Source: Clostridiales bacterium (GTDB taxonomy: Bacteria > Bacillota > Clostridia > Oscillospirales > Oscillospiraceae). From it: 64,000 nucleotides of DNA. Shown in pieces: positions 33,159-41,680 of the stretch. The notes under the pieces were generated by a model that saw nothing but the letters and a program-made list of their open reading frames with translations, was not told the DNA's origin and searched no databases. Positions within the stretch are counted from its first letter, which is position 1; every line of letters begins with the position of its first letter. The DNA lies in the NCBI GenBank assembly GCA_902362775.1, contig CABIXV010000002.1, positions 125,679 to 189,678 on the forward strand, given 5' to 3'. Made by a program: the position numbers and the translations under genes.

Positions 33159-35603
33159 TCATTGTACGCCCCGATACATAAAGGTCACGATCTGCCCACG
33201 GGTGCAGGCTGCATCCGGGCTGAACGTGGTGGCGCCGGTGCCGGAGGTGATGCCCTCCTTCACGGCCCAGGCCACAGCGTCGGCGTAGTAGGCGTCAGCG
33301 GCCACGTCGGCAAAGCCGCCGCCGCTGACAGCCGGAGCGCCGGCCGCGCGGTACAGGAAGGTGACGGTCTGGCCGCGGGTCACAGTGGCATCCGGGCTGA
33401 ACGTGGTGGCGCTGGTGCCGCTGGTGATGCCCTCCTTCACGGCCCACAGCACCGCATCATAGTAATAAGCGTCGGCGCTCACGTCGGTGAAGGGGTTGGC
33501 CCCATCAGCCTTGGGGGAGCCGTTGGCCCGCCACAGGAAGGTGACGATCTGGGCACGGGTGCAGCTCATGTCCGGGCTGAACGTGGTGGCGGAGGTGCCG
33601 GAGGTAATGCCCTGCTCCACGGCCCAGGCCACGGCATCGGCGTAGTAGGCGCTGGCGGGCACGTCCGCAAAGGCAGGGGCTTCCGGTTCAGTCTCGATCA
33701 GCTTGAAGCTGACCTCCACCTCTACACGGGTACCGGGCATCTTGAAGGTGTACTTGCCGTTCCCCTTGTCGGTCAGGTCAAGCTCCTTGCCCTTGCTGTC
33801 GGTCACGGTCAGCTCGTCCAGCTCATAGCCCTTGTCGGGATCGACGGTGATGGTGACGGTGTTGCCCTGCTCGGCGTAGCGGTGGCTGGTCTTGACCTCG
33901 CCGCCCTTCACGTTCTTGGGCAGGGTGACGCTGTAAGTGGGGTCGCTGTCATCATCGGAAGAACCACCGCCGGAGGTATAGGTGGTCACAGTGACCGTAC
34001 AGGCGGCGCTTACATTTCCGGCGGTTGCAGTAATCGTTGCAGAGCCGTTGGATACAGCGGTGACCAGGCCGCTCTCATTCACAGTGGCGACGGCTTCGTT
34101 ATCGGAGGACCATGCGACGGAATCGGTGGTATTGTCCGGTGTTACGTCTGCAATCAGTTGGACGGTGTTCGGCGTGGTATTGCTGTACAGGGTCACGCTG
34201 GTCTGGTTCAGAGAAATGCTTTCGGCGGGGAGGGCGTTTTGCGTTACATCGCCGTCCTGGTCCACGCTGCCGCCGTTGGGCAGCTCGGTGGTGCCGTTGG
34301 GATCGGTGACGGAGCTGCCGGCGCCCAGGATGATGCTGCCGTCGTTGTCCACATAGCTGTCACCGTCTGCGCCCACGGTGATGGTGGTATCGCCCTTCTG
34401 CACCTTGGAGCCACCGGCCAGATCAATGGCCTGTCCGTTTTCGTTGCTGGTGGTTATCTGGATGGCATTGGGATCCTCTGGGAGGATAACAGTCGCACCG
34501 CTGTCCGCATGGATAGCGGGCTTGTCGCCAGTATTGCTGATGGTGCCGCCCTCCAGATTAAGGGTCGCGCCGTCAGCCAGATCGAAGATCGTACCATTTT
34601 CGCTGGAGAAGTCGCCGGTCTTGATGGTGACAGAGGCATCTTCCTCTACACTGATGGCAGGAGCCGTGCTGTCTCCATTATCCAACTCGAAGTTGAACTG
34701 CTCAGACACCAGACCACTGTGACCGTTGCTAAACTCTGGAAGACCGGTTTCAGATGACTGAGGAGCACTGGGTTCAAAGCTGACCTCACCACTCTTGACT
34801 TGGATCAGCGGTTCATTGGAGGTATCACCATCGGCGCGCTCGAAGGTCTGATGGCTCACATTCACAGTACCGTCATCGACCACGATAGCCGGTTTACCTT
34901 CCGGTGCGACAATCGTGTTACGCGCTGTGGGCATTCCGCCTACCCCTTCGTTAACCGAATAGAGCGTATCTACCGACTGCAAGAGCAGGCTTCCACCATC
35001 CTCGACCACGATGCTGTCACCCAACACGATCTCAAGGTTCATGTTCCGCAAATCCTGAGCAGTTTGATCGTTCATGATGACCAGTGTGCCATCGTCGGTC
35101 ACTTTGATGCCGCCCTGCAAATTCAGCGTGATTTTTTCATTTACATCATCAATGCCGAGCTGTGCTTTACGACCGCTGACTACAAGTTGATTTTCTAAGG
35201 TGATGTCGCCAGAGGGGTTGGCTCCAATCATCATGGCAAGATGGCTTTTATTAGTGAAAACAGCCGTTCCTTCGTCTTCCAACGATTTGTAATGCTTTAA
35301 AGCGGCAAGTTTTTCATTTTCTTCCGGGGCAGAAAAAGCACTATATAAATCTTCAAATGTGTTATACGTAGAAGATATATCCACCAAACTTCCTGCTCTA
35401 TGAGTGTAACTCACCAGTTTTTCAAATCCGGTCGGGTATCTGACCTTTCCATTTCTTGTGATTGTTTCCGAAAAAACAAACAATCCAAATGGGTTTTCTG
35501 CATCTACCTTTGGTGACGCATAGTAAGTGGCACTTGCTTGTGCAATACACAGACTGGCTGCCAGAGCGCAGGCTATGGTCCTGGAAAGGATACGTTTCTT
35601 CAT
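33159..35603 (-). CDS. SLH-domain surface protein with Big_2-like module
   Basis: An 814-residue exported protein. The signal peptide MKKRILSRTIACALAASLCIAQASA is followed by a long low-complexity beta-rich region (about 60-440) with beta-helix-like repeats such as NLEGGTISNTGDKPAIHADSGATVIL. A bacterial Ig-like Big_2 domain (about 455-540: LNQTSVTLYSNTTP...VAWSSDNEAVATVNESGLVTAV) and a second beta module (about 550-630) come next. Three C-terminal SLH domains follow (about 637-814, each with YYADAVAWAVKEGITSGT.ATTFSPD...TRGQIVTF). SLH domains hold proteins on pyruvylated wall polymers. GAGAGGAGAAAG precedes the ATG. No fixed promoter is evident in the 200 bp upstream; see the invertible segment at 35807-36063. 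Confidence 0.93.
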   Translation of the reverse strand: MKKRILSRTIACALAASLCIAQASATYYASPKVDAENPFGLFVFSETITRNGKVRYPTGFEKLVSYTHRAGSLVDISSTYNTFEDLYSAFSAPEENEKLAALKHYKSLEDEGTAVFTNKSHLAMMIGANPSGDITLENQLVVSGRKAQLGIDDVNEKITLNLQGGIKVTDDGTLVIMNDQTAQDLRNMNLEIVLGDSIVVEDGGSLLLQSVDTLYSVNEGVGGMPTARNTIVAPEGKPAIVVDDGTVNVSHQTFERADGDTSNEPLIQVKSGEVSFEPSAPQSSETGLPEFSNGHSGLVSEQFNFELDNGDSTAPAISVEEDASVTIKTGDFSSENGTIFDLADGATLNLEGGTISNTGDKPAIHADSGATVILPEDPNAIQITTSNENGQAIDLAGGSKVQKGDTTITVGADGDSYVDNDGSIILGAGSSVTDPNGTTELPNGGSVDQDGDVTQNALPAESISLNQTSVTLYSNTTPNTVQLIADVTPDNTTDSVAWSSDNEAVATVNESGLVTAVSNGSATITATAGNVSAACTVTVTTYTSGGGSSDDDSDPTYSVTLPKNVKGGEVKTSHRYAEQGNTVTITVDPDKGYELDELTVTDSKGKELDLTDKGNGKYTFKMPGTRVEVEVSFKLIETEPEAPAFADVPASAYYADAVAWAVEQGITSGTSATTFSPDMSCTRAQIVTFLWRANGSPKADGANPFTDVSADAYYYDAVLWAVKEGITSGTSATTFSPDATVTRGQTVTFLYRAAGAPAVSGGGFADVAADAYYADAVAWAVKEGITSGTGATTFSPDAACTRGQIVTFMYRGVQ

Positions 35604-35787
35604 TCTATTTCTTTCTCCTCTCTATCTATGTAAAAATTATTTGCGCCTGCCCCCACAGGCCGGGAAAACGCAAGGTCACTTGACTGTCCCGGCAACGCCC
35701 CCAGTTCTTCTGACAGGCTCCCGCCCGTCTTTTCTGTGGAAAGAACGTCCGCAACAACATTCTTTCCGTTCTGTCGTTTTGGGCAGA

Positions 35788-35825
35788 AAAAAAGACCACA
35801 ACAGAATTTCCGTTCTGTTGTAGTC
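35788..35825 (-). terminator. Intrinsic terminator between recombinase and SLH gene, overlapping the left inverted repeat
   Basis: On the minus strand GACTACAACAGAA (35825-35813) pairs with TTCTGTTGTGGTC (35806-35794) with one G-U pair and a 6-nt loop, followed by TTTTTTT (35793-35787 region). This stops read-through from the recombinase gene. It would also act as an attenuator on any leftward transcript from an inverted promoter. The 35604-35787 stretch holds only the SLH gene leader. Confidence 0.85.
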
Positions 35826-35918
35826 CATTTTAGGATAAAGGCCCAAATACCCTTTGGGACAGGCCCATTATACCCCATTTCGACAAAAAGCACCAGTCAA
35901 AACTAAATTTTTCCACAC

Positions 35919-35962
35919 CCAATCAGACGGCGCAGAACAAACCACCTGCCCCGTCTGATTGG
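35919..35962. repeat. 12-bp inverted repeat inside the invertible segment
   Basis: CCAATCAGACGG (35919-35930) and CCGTCTGATTGG (35951-35962) are perfect inverted repeats 20 bp apart, ending 23 bp before the -35 box. This is suited to a regulator site, or a hairpin acting in the opposite direction. Confidence 0.6.
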
Positions 35963-35985
35963 CACGCCGAAAATCGGAAAATCAC

Positions 35986-36014
35986 TTGCTATTTTCCCAC
36001 TTTAACGCTATAAT
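35986..36014 (+). promoter_or_regulatory. Near-consensus sigma-A promoter inside the invertible segment
   Basis: TTGCTA (35986-35991), a 17-nt spacer and a perfect TATAAT (36009-36014). In the present orientation transcription would begin near 36021 and run antisense through the 3' end of the recombinase gene. Confidence 0.75.
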
Positions 36015-36063
36015 CCACTTATGTAATGCTACATAAATTGGCAAGACTACAACAGAACGGAAA

Positions 36064-36936
36064 CTATGTGGTCAAGACAAGGCCCATGCGCTCCATCTGC
36101 CGGGCGTGGACGGCCCCGCTCTCCATGGTGTAGACGCGGGTGGTGTTGACGGAGGAGTGCCCCAAAATGTCCGCCAGCCGGGACAGGTCCTTTTCCAGTG
36201 TGTAATAGGTCCGGGCGAACAGGTGGCGCAGGTTGTGGGGAAAGACTTTTCCCGGCTCCACCCCGGCGCTGTCGCAGAGCTTTTTCATGTCCCGCCAGAT
36301 GTTAGAGCGATCCAGGGGCTTTCCCGTCCGGGTGGTGAATACAGGATTTTTGACGTCCGCCGGTTGGGCGGTCTTTTTTTGTGCCTGGAGGTATGTTCGC
36401 AGCAGGCGGCGCAGCTTGTCCGGGAGAAAGACGGTACGCCGCTTGCCCTTGTTGGCGATCTCCGCCCGGCCCGTCTCCACGGCCTCCACGGTGATACATT
36501 TCAGCTCGCTCACCCGGACGCCGGTGGCGCAGATGGTTTGCAGGACCAGAGCGAGGCGCCGGTTCCCGTCCAGCTCCGCCGCCCGGACCAGCCGGACGTA
36601 CTCGCTCCGGGTCAGCTCCCGGCCCTCGTCACAGAACGGAGACTTTTGAATGTTCAGCAGCTTCACGGCGCACTCCCGCCAGCCCATGAAGCGCAGAAAG
36701 CCGTTGACGGCGGCGATCATGCTGTTGACTGTAGCCGGGGCGTGGGCGGCGGTCAGTTCCTCCTTCCAGCCGATCAGGGCGGCCTTGGTGACGGGCCGCC
36801 CCGCCAGATGGCGGCCCAGGGCCTCCAGGTCCCGGACGTACTTTTCAATGGTGCTGTCCGCCCGCTCCTCCTCCCGCAGATGGAGGGCATAGCGGCGGAG
36901 CAGGCCGGGGGTGAATTTGTGGCATTTTGGTTCCAT
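36064..36936 (-). CDS. Tyrosine recombinase (XerC/D-like), candidate DNA invertase
   Basis: A 290-residue complete recombinase. An N-terminal SAM-like core-binding domain (about 1-100) precedes the catalytic domain, with Arg141 in ATGVRVSEL, Lys163 in NKGKRRTV, His234/Arg237 in HNLRHLFA, His260 in LGHSS and nucleophile Tyr269 in RVYTM; all key residues are present. AAGGAGA precedes the ATG at 36936. The short, single-gene type without an arm-binding domain is used by Xer-type invertases and integrases. The neighbouring perfect inverted repeats suggest it inverts the 35807-36063 promoter segment. It is also transcribed divergently from the immunity array at 37385, recalling recombinase-associated immunity arrays of gut bacteria. 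Confidence 0.9.
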   Translation of the reverse strand: MEPKCHKFTPGLLRRYALHLREEERADSTIEKYVRDLEALGRHLAGRPVTKAALIGWKEELTAAHAPATVNSMIAAVNGFLRFMGWRECAVKLLNIQKSPFCDEGRELTRSEYVRLVRAAELDGNRRLALVLQTICATGVRVSELKCITVEAVETGRAEIANKGKRRTVFLPDKLRRLLRTYLQAQKKTAQPADVKNPVFTTRTGKPLDRSNIWRDMKKLCDSAGVEPGKVFPHNLRHLFARTYYTLEKDLSRLADILGHSSVNTTRVYTMESGAVHARQMERMGLVLTT

Positions 36937-37045
36937 AGCGGTATCTCCTTTGGTGTCCAGATATCGCTATTGTACAGGATCAGGGGGACATGATACGAAC
37001 CGGAAGGTAAAAGCTTTTTCCTGTTAAGATTAATGTAAATTTTGG

Positions 37046-37074
37046 TTGATTATTTTCTCGTAATTCGGTATGAT
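37046..37074 (+). promoter_or_regulatory. Promoter of the polyimmunity array
   Basis: TTGATT (37046-37051), a 17-nt spacer and TATGAT (37069-37074). Start predicted near 37082, giving a 300-nt leader before the first array gene. No other promoter of this quality was noticed ahead of the array. Confidence 0.65.
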
Positions 37075-37265
37075 GAAAATAAACGATTCCAGCATATCAT
37101 TTCCTTTGAACGAATCCTCCAGCCGTACAAGCATTGACATAATCAGAGTGTACACTGTATGTATAGAATCTGGAGTAATACATCTGGAACCTTTGGAAAA
37201 TGCGTATGAATCATCCAATAACGGCCTCGTTTCTATATAAAAAACTGATTTTCTCCCAAGAAGAA

Positions 37266-37293
37266 ACCACATCCGCCGGTGGATGTGGTGTTT
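37266..37293 (+). terminator. First leader hairpin
   Basis: CCACATCC (37267-37274) pairs with GGATGTGG (37281-37288) around GCCGGT, followed by TGTTTCC. A modest terminator or pause hairpin in the array leader. The 37083-37265 part of the leader shows no recognisable riboswitch. Confidence 0.6.
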
Positions 37294-37309
37294 CCCTCGC
37301 GGCCTTTTC

Positions 37310-37358
37310 ACGCCCCGCGTCAGCCTGTCCAAGTGACAGAGCGTCGCGGGGCGTTTTT
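37310..37358 (+). terminator. Strong second leader terminator just before the first immunity gene
   Basis: ACGCCCCGC (37310-37318) pairs with GCGGGGCGT (37346-37354), followed by TTTTTC. It ends only about 26 nt before the first ATG, whose GGAAAGGAG ribosome site follows directly. It could end an upstream transcript or attenuate the array. Confidence 0.8.
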
Positions 37359-37384
37359 CTATCATCGGAAAGGAGTCGAAAAAT

Positions 37385-38500
37385 ATGAGCCTGAAATATA
37401 CCTGCCCCGGCTGTGGGACCCCTTTGGGCTATGACGGATTGTGCTGGAAATGCAAGTGTGAGCAGGAGCGAAAAACCGCATTGGCCTGGACACCGGAACA
37501 GATTGCCGAGAAGCAGAGAAACCTAATCCAGAACATCCATCGGCTTGCTGATATGGAGGACCCCGAATGTACCGACTTCTGGCAGCTTCTGGGCTACCGG
37601 GACGCCATCACCCCGGAAATCCAGCGGGCGGCGCTGGCCGCAGGGGTGTTCTGGCCCTGTGAGATCTATTATCACGCTCCCGCTGATGTGGGGGAGGGCC
37701 TGATCCACGCGCTGCTGTCCACAGAGGATTCCAGTGAAGCGTCCAACCTGATGTGCTGCCTTGCCATGCAGGGAGATGACAAGGCAATGGAGACTCTGCT
37801 GGAGCTGGAGCGAAATCCCCGGCCCTGGCGTAAGGGCCTCTATGTGGACCCATCCAGCTATGCACAGATTGGCGGCTGGACCTTTAACAAGGAGGGACAA
37901 CGAATCGAACTCAACTTCGATACCTGCTTTTCCTTCGTCAAGGGAGCCCCCGGTGAAGTGTCCCCCGTTCGCATCGGGCGGGCACGGGAGGACACCTGTC
38001 CCCACTGCGGCGGGCGGATGGCGGACATGCTGGTGCTGGACGGCCGGGGCGAGCGGCTGAAGTTTCTGGGGCTGGACGGCATTCTGACCGCCACCTGCTG
38101 TCCCAACTGCGTGGGCTTTCTGAAAGGCCCCGCTTTCAACCGCTTTACTCTGGACGGCGGCGTAGAGGTCTTTCCCTCAGAGCTCTTTGACGGGGCGGGA
38201 AAGATGGACTGCTATGTCCGGCCGGAGGACTACAGGTCCCTTACCGAAAATCCCTTCGTGCTGGGCGGTGCGACTGTGCCCCTGTTCTATGGCGCCGCCT
38301 GTGACGATGTGAACACCGTCGGCGGCTTTGCCAACTGGGTTCAGGACTGGGAATACACCGCCTGCCCCCACTGCGGAAAGCCCATGAAATATCTGGCCCA
38401 GATCCAGTGGGATACTTTGATGGACGGCACAGAGGGCACACTCTACATCGAGTTCTGCCCTGACTGCCAAATCGTATCCATGCAGCACCAGCAGACCTGA
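37385..38500 (+). CDS. Multi-zinc-ribbon protein, first gene of the immunity array
   Basis: A 371-residue protein. CPGCGTPLGYDGLCWKCKC is an N-terminal zinc ribbon and helical sequence follows (20-160). Two more Cys-pair sites appear: CPHCGGRM...CCPNC (about 200-240) and CPHCGKPM...FCPDC (about 335-365). The last 60 residues (GGFANWVQDWEYTACPHCGKPMKYLAQIQW) resemble the DUF1963/YwqG-like fold seen in immunity loci, with metal sites added. It uses AAAGGAGTCG as ribosome site. No enzyme motif is visible. As the leader gene of a 41-gene plus-strand array it is likely to be an immunity protein, though its toxin is unknown. Confidence 0.75.
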   Translation: MSLKYTCPGCGTPLGYDGLCWKCKCEQERKTALAWTPEQIAEKQRNLIQNIHRLADMEDPECTDFWQLLGYRDAITPEIQRAALAAGVFWPCEIYYHAPADVGEGLIHALLSTEDSSEASNLMCCLAMQGDDKAMETLLELERNPRPWRKGLYVDPSSYAQIGGWTFNKEGQRIELNFDTCFSFVKGAPGEVSPVRIGRAREDTCPHCGGRMADMLVLDGRGERLKFLGLDGILTATCCPNCVGFLKGPAFNRFTLDGGVEVFPSELFDGAGKMDCYVRPEDYRSLTENPFVLGGATVPLFYGAACDDVNTVGGFANWVQDWEYTACPHCGKPMKYLAQIQWDTLMDGTEGTLYIEFCPDCQIVSMQHQQT

Positions 38501-38515
38501 TAGGAGGAAATCGCT

Positions 38516-39988
38516 ATGAATTTGCCAAAGTTCAACAGTGCGGACGGGCGCTGTTACTGGATGAAGCCCGAGGTACAGGAGGAACTGCAGCCGCTCTTTG
38601 ACCAGTGCATCCAGGATGCCATTGACGGGAGAATCACGCGGCTTGATTCCCTCTGGCCGCCGGTAGTGGTCAGCAGCGAAGGCGCGCCCTTTGAGGTGTG
38701 GCAACTGCTTAGGGCGTGGACCGAAATACAGCGGGCCGAGACCCTGGATGCGGAAAAGGCCATCGCCTTCAGCGAAAACCTGCGCCGCCAGAGCCGGTGG
38801 GGTGAAATTGACCACCATCTACTTGATATGCTGAAACGGGAGCTGCAAGAGAAGTATTTTGTTGCAACAGGCAATGAAGATGATCACTTCTGGGATCGGG
38901 AGTATTCCCTGAAACCAGGCATTCGTGCAGAGGAGGTCCCGGAGACGCTGCTGCGTTTTGCCTGCTATGTGGCGGTGAGCTATAAGGTATATGGTATGGA
39001 CTTTCAGTATCTGGACACCAATTACCTCTTTGGATTGGTGGAGAAAGTCCGTCCGGATATGGTGAAAAAGCTCCGGGAACATGGGACCGGCAGGCTGCCG
39101 CGCTCTCTGCAAAAGCGGAAAACAGAGCACTTCACCGCATCGGCCAACGATGCCTTTGCCGTGATCCGTATTACTGCCAGGGACAGTACAGAGGAATGCT
39201 ATGCCGAAGTGCTGAACTACCTGTGTGAGCTTCTGGAGCAGGATGATTTTCCCCGCAGCTATGCGGTGGAGTTCAAAGGACCGGAAAAGAGTTATCTTCC
39301 CATCACAGGACTGCCCAAAAAGGGAGTAAACCAGTTCTTTGCCTGTGCCGTACAGTACCCCGGCCTCCATCCCCTGATGGAACGGTACGCCCGGCTTGCC
39401 ATGCGGCAGTATGAGCAGTACACCAATCTCAGTGATGAGCAGTGCGCTCTCCCGGGAAGTTTTGCCGTGTTTGCCCTGGGAATGCTGGGGCAAGAGTGGC
39501 GGCAGCTTATCTGGGATTATCTCGACCTTTGTGATGATGAGCACTCCCACTTACAGGAAAAATTCCTCAGAGAGTATGTAAAACAGTTCGGATTTACCGC
39601 CGATACCGTCCCTGTATTTGTCCGTGGGGTGCTGTCCATGCAGAACATGAAGTATTCCAAGGACTATGCCGCATGGATGGCAAACTCAGAGAGCCTGGAC
39701 GCTCTGCGGGAGGCAAAAATCCACCTGTCTGAGATCGTTCCAAGCGGTTTCTCCTCCGACGAGGACGACGATGACGAGGACGAAGAACCCACCGAGGAAA
39801 CAGAAGCCAGCCCGGAGGAAGTGCTGCAATACGCATGGGAAACGGTCTGCTATGTGATCTGGGGCAAAGCCAGCGCCAAGGGTGGTCAGAAAGTGGTGGA
39901 ATCAGCTTCAGAGGAACTGAAAGAACTATACCGACAGATTTTTATTCCGATAATGGAGAACCTGGAAGAAAGTGGTGGCCTGCTATGA
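38516..39988 (+). CDS. DUF6138-like protein, copy 1
   Basis: A 490-residue soluble protein, family-like blocks being EHFTASANDAFAVIRITARDSTEECYAEVLNYLC, GLPKKGVNQFFACAVQYPGLHPLMERYARLAM and LCDDEHSHLQEKFL. A very acidic segment (SSDEDDDDEDEEPTEETE) lies near residue 425 and is missing from the neighbouring paralogue. It starts after AGGAGG. Its stop overlaps the next start (ATGA), so the two paralogues are coupled. DUF6138 is a family found mainly in immunity-type arrays; assignment by recognition only. Probable intracellular toxin neutraliser. Confidence 0.7.
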   Translation: MNLPKFNSADGRCYWMKPEVQEELQPLFDQCIQDAIDGRITRLDSLWPPVVVSSEGAPFEVWQLLRAWTEIQRAETLDAEKAIAFSENLRRQSRWGEIDHHLLDMLKRELQEKYFVATGNEDDHFWDREYSLKPGIRAEEVPETLLRFACYVAVSYKVYGMDFQYLDTNYLFGLVEKVRPDMVKKLREHGTGRLPRSLQKRKTEHFTASANDAFAVIRITARDSTEECYAEVLNYLCELLEQDDFPRSYAVEFKGPEKSYLPITGLPKKGVNQFFACAVQYPGLHPLMERYARLAMRQYEQYTNLSDEQCALPGSFAVFALGMLGQEWRQLIWDYLDLCDDEHSHLQEKFLREYVKQFGFTADTVPVFVRGVLSMQNMKYSKDYAAWMANSESLDALREAKIHLSEIVPSGFSSDEDDDDEDEEPTEETEASPEEVLQYAWETVCYVIWGKASAKGGQKVVESASEELKELYRQIFIPIMENLEESGGLL

Positions 39989-41367
39989 GCTTGCCAAAGC
40001 GTGACGGCGTGCATGGCCGCTACTACCTGATCCATAAACCGGATACGAACCCCGAGGTGCTGGAACACGCCAATCAGTGCATCCAGGATGTGTTGGATGG
40101 AACTGCAAAAGAAAACCATTCCAGCTATCCGGTGGTGGTTCGGACCCAAAGCGGAACACCCTTTCTTCCCAGCCAGCTGCTGGAGCGGTATCTGTCCAAA
40201 CTGCCTTTGCAGGGATTCCCCTATGAGGAAGCTGTTATCTTCTGCGATGCCCTGCGGCGGCTGGTTGGCTGGGAAGAGATCCACTATACATTGGAGAAGT
40301 ATATAGAACAGCAGGTGCAGGAGCGATTCTTCCTTGTGGGAGAGCGGGACGATGGGTTTACAGTCTTTCCGCCCTGTACGGTGTGGCCGGAGTTGCGGCC
40401 GGAGGATGTGGACGAAGGGCTGCTGCGCTTTGCCTGCTATGTGGCGGTCTGCTGCACGATGTATGGGCAGAGCTTTGAATCTCTTAAAACCGAACACATC
40501 CTCGGTCTGGTTTCCCAGCTCCGTCCCAACATGGTAAAGGAACTGAAAACCAATGGCAGCGGCAAGCTGCCGAAGGACATCCAGCGGCGTAAGACGGAGC
40601 ATTTCATCGCATCGGCCAATGATGCTTTCGCCACCATCCGCATTACCACCAGGGACTCCACCGAGGAATGCTATGCTGAAATCCTGGACTACCTGTGCGC
40701 GGTGCTGGAGCTGGAGGAATTTCCCCGCAGTTACTCGGTGGAGTTCCGTGGGAAGGAAAAACTCTATCTGCCCATTCCCGGCCTGCCCAAGAAGGGAGTC
40801 AATCAGCTCTTTGCCTGTGCTGTGCAGCACCCCAATCTGCATCCGGCTATGGAGCGATACGCTCGTCTGGCTATGCGGGAGTTTGAGTGGTACAACAACC
40901 TCCCCGATGAAGCCTGCGCCATGCCCGGTACCTTCGCCGTGTTTGCTCTGGGGCTAGAGGGAGAACAGTGGGCACCGCTGGTGACGGAGTATCTGGATCT
41001 CTGTGACGATGAGCACTCCTCCCTGCAAGAGAAATTCCTTCATGCCTTGATCCGGAAGTTTGGTTTTCAACCATGGACGCTGGGGGTATTGGTGCGGGGC
41101 GCATTGTCTATGCAGTGGCTGGAGCCTGCCAGGGAATTCCGCAGCCTGATTGCCAATGCGGAAAGCCTGGATGCGCTGCTGGCAGTCAAGCGCCGCTTTT
41201 CCGCTTATCTCCTGCCGGAAGAAAACAAAGACCCGAAATTCCGGGCCATCGCTTGGCAGAGTCTACTCTGGGCCATCTGGGGCCCGTCCTCCGAAAACGG
41301 CGGCAGCAAGGTCATCAAGTCGGCGCCGAAGGAACTGAAAGGGAAATACCAGCAAGTATTTTCGTAA
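39985..41367 (+). CDS. DUF6138-like protein, copy 2 (tandem paralogue)
   Basis: A 460-residue paralogue of the preceding protein: EHFIASANDAFATIRITTRDSTEECYAEILDYLC, GLPKKGVNQLFACAVQHPNLHPAMERYARLAM and LCDDEHSSLQEKFL are nearly the same, while the N-terminal 150 residues differ more. The acidic insert is absent. Tandem duplication followed by divergence is characteristic of polyimmunity loci, where paralogues tend to match different toxin variants. Start at the ATG overlapping the upstream stop. Confidence 0.7.
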   Translation: MSLPKRDGVHGRYYLIHKPDTNPEVLEHANQCIQDVLDGTAKENHSSYPVVVRTQSGTPFLPSQLLERYLSKLPLQGFPYEEAVIFCDALRRLVGWEEIHYTLEKYIEQQVQERFFLVGERDDGFTVFPPCTVWPELRPEDVDEGLLRFACYVAVCCTMYGQSFESLKTEHILGLVSQLRPNMVKELKTNGSGKLPKDIQRRKTEHFIASANDAFATIRITTRDSTEECYAEILDYLCAVLELEEFPRSYSVEFRGKEKLYLPIPGLPKKGVNQLFACAVQHPNLHPAMERYARLAMREFEWYNNLPDEACAMPGTFAVFALGLEGEQWAPLVTEYLDLCDDEHSSLQEKFLHALIRKFGFQPWTLGVLVRGALSMQWLEPAREFRSLIANAESLDALLAVKRRFSAYLLPEENKDPKFRAIAWQSLLWAIWGPSSENGGSKVIKSAPKELKGKYQQVFS

Positions 41368-41380
41368 GGAGGGTTCTATC

Positions 41381-41659
41381 ATGTGCGAGCACTGCCGAAA
41401 CATTCAAACATGGAGAAAATTTGACGCCCCAAAGGACTACCTGGCCTGCATTGCTTATATTCAGCAGTTGGTGGGACAAGGCCAATTTGAACTGATGACA
41501 GAGGAGTCCACCTGTCCGCTGGAGAAGGTAAAGACTGAGGATGGATGGGCAGACGAAATTATGGCTCACATGATCCGGTGCAAGCACTGTGGCCAGATTT
41601 TCACCTGTGTAGTCAACACCTGGCGGGGCAGCGGACACTTCAAAAAAGGCAAAGGATGA
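41381..41659 (+). CDS. Small zinc-binding protein
   Basis: A 92-residue protein with CEHCRN at the start and CKHCGQIFTC near the end, possibly one split metal site, separated by a helical stretch (YLACIAYIQQLVGQGQFELM). GTAAGGAGG precedes the start. Its family is not recognised; similar small Cys-pair proteins recur later in the array (56378, 62045). Confidence 0.65.
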   Translation: MCEHCRNIQTWRKFDAPKDYLACIAYIQQLVGQGQFELMTEESTCPLEKVKTEDGWADEIMAHMIRCKHCGQIFTCVVNTWRGSGHFKKGKG

Positions 41660-41680
41660 CACAGAAAAGGCGGTGAAACG

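Larger units (their letters stand above)
35807..36063. promoter_or_regulatory. Candidate invertible promoter segment (19-bp perfect inverted repeats)
   Basis: TTTCCGTTCTGTTGTAGTC (35807-35825) and its exact reverse complement GACTACAACAGAACGGAAA (36045-36063) enclose 219 bp. The right copy abuts the stop codon of a tyrosine recombinase gene; the left lies upstream of the SLH gene. A 12-bp part copy (TTTCCGTTCTGT) is at 35763-35774. The enclosed DNA carries a strong promoter (35986-36014) now pointing right, away from the SLH gene. Inversion would place its start near 35849, reading leftward. Known invertons have this architecture; inversion itself is inferred. Confidence 0.7.

Noticed and set aside
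37030..37365. 111-codon minus-strand open frame between recombinase and array
   Set aside because: It would start inside the leader terminators, lacks a ribosome site and overlaps the array promoter.
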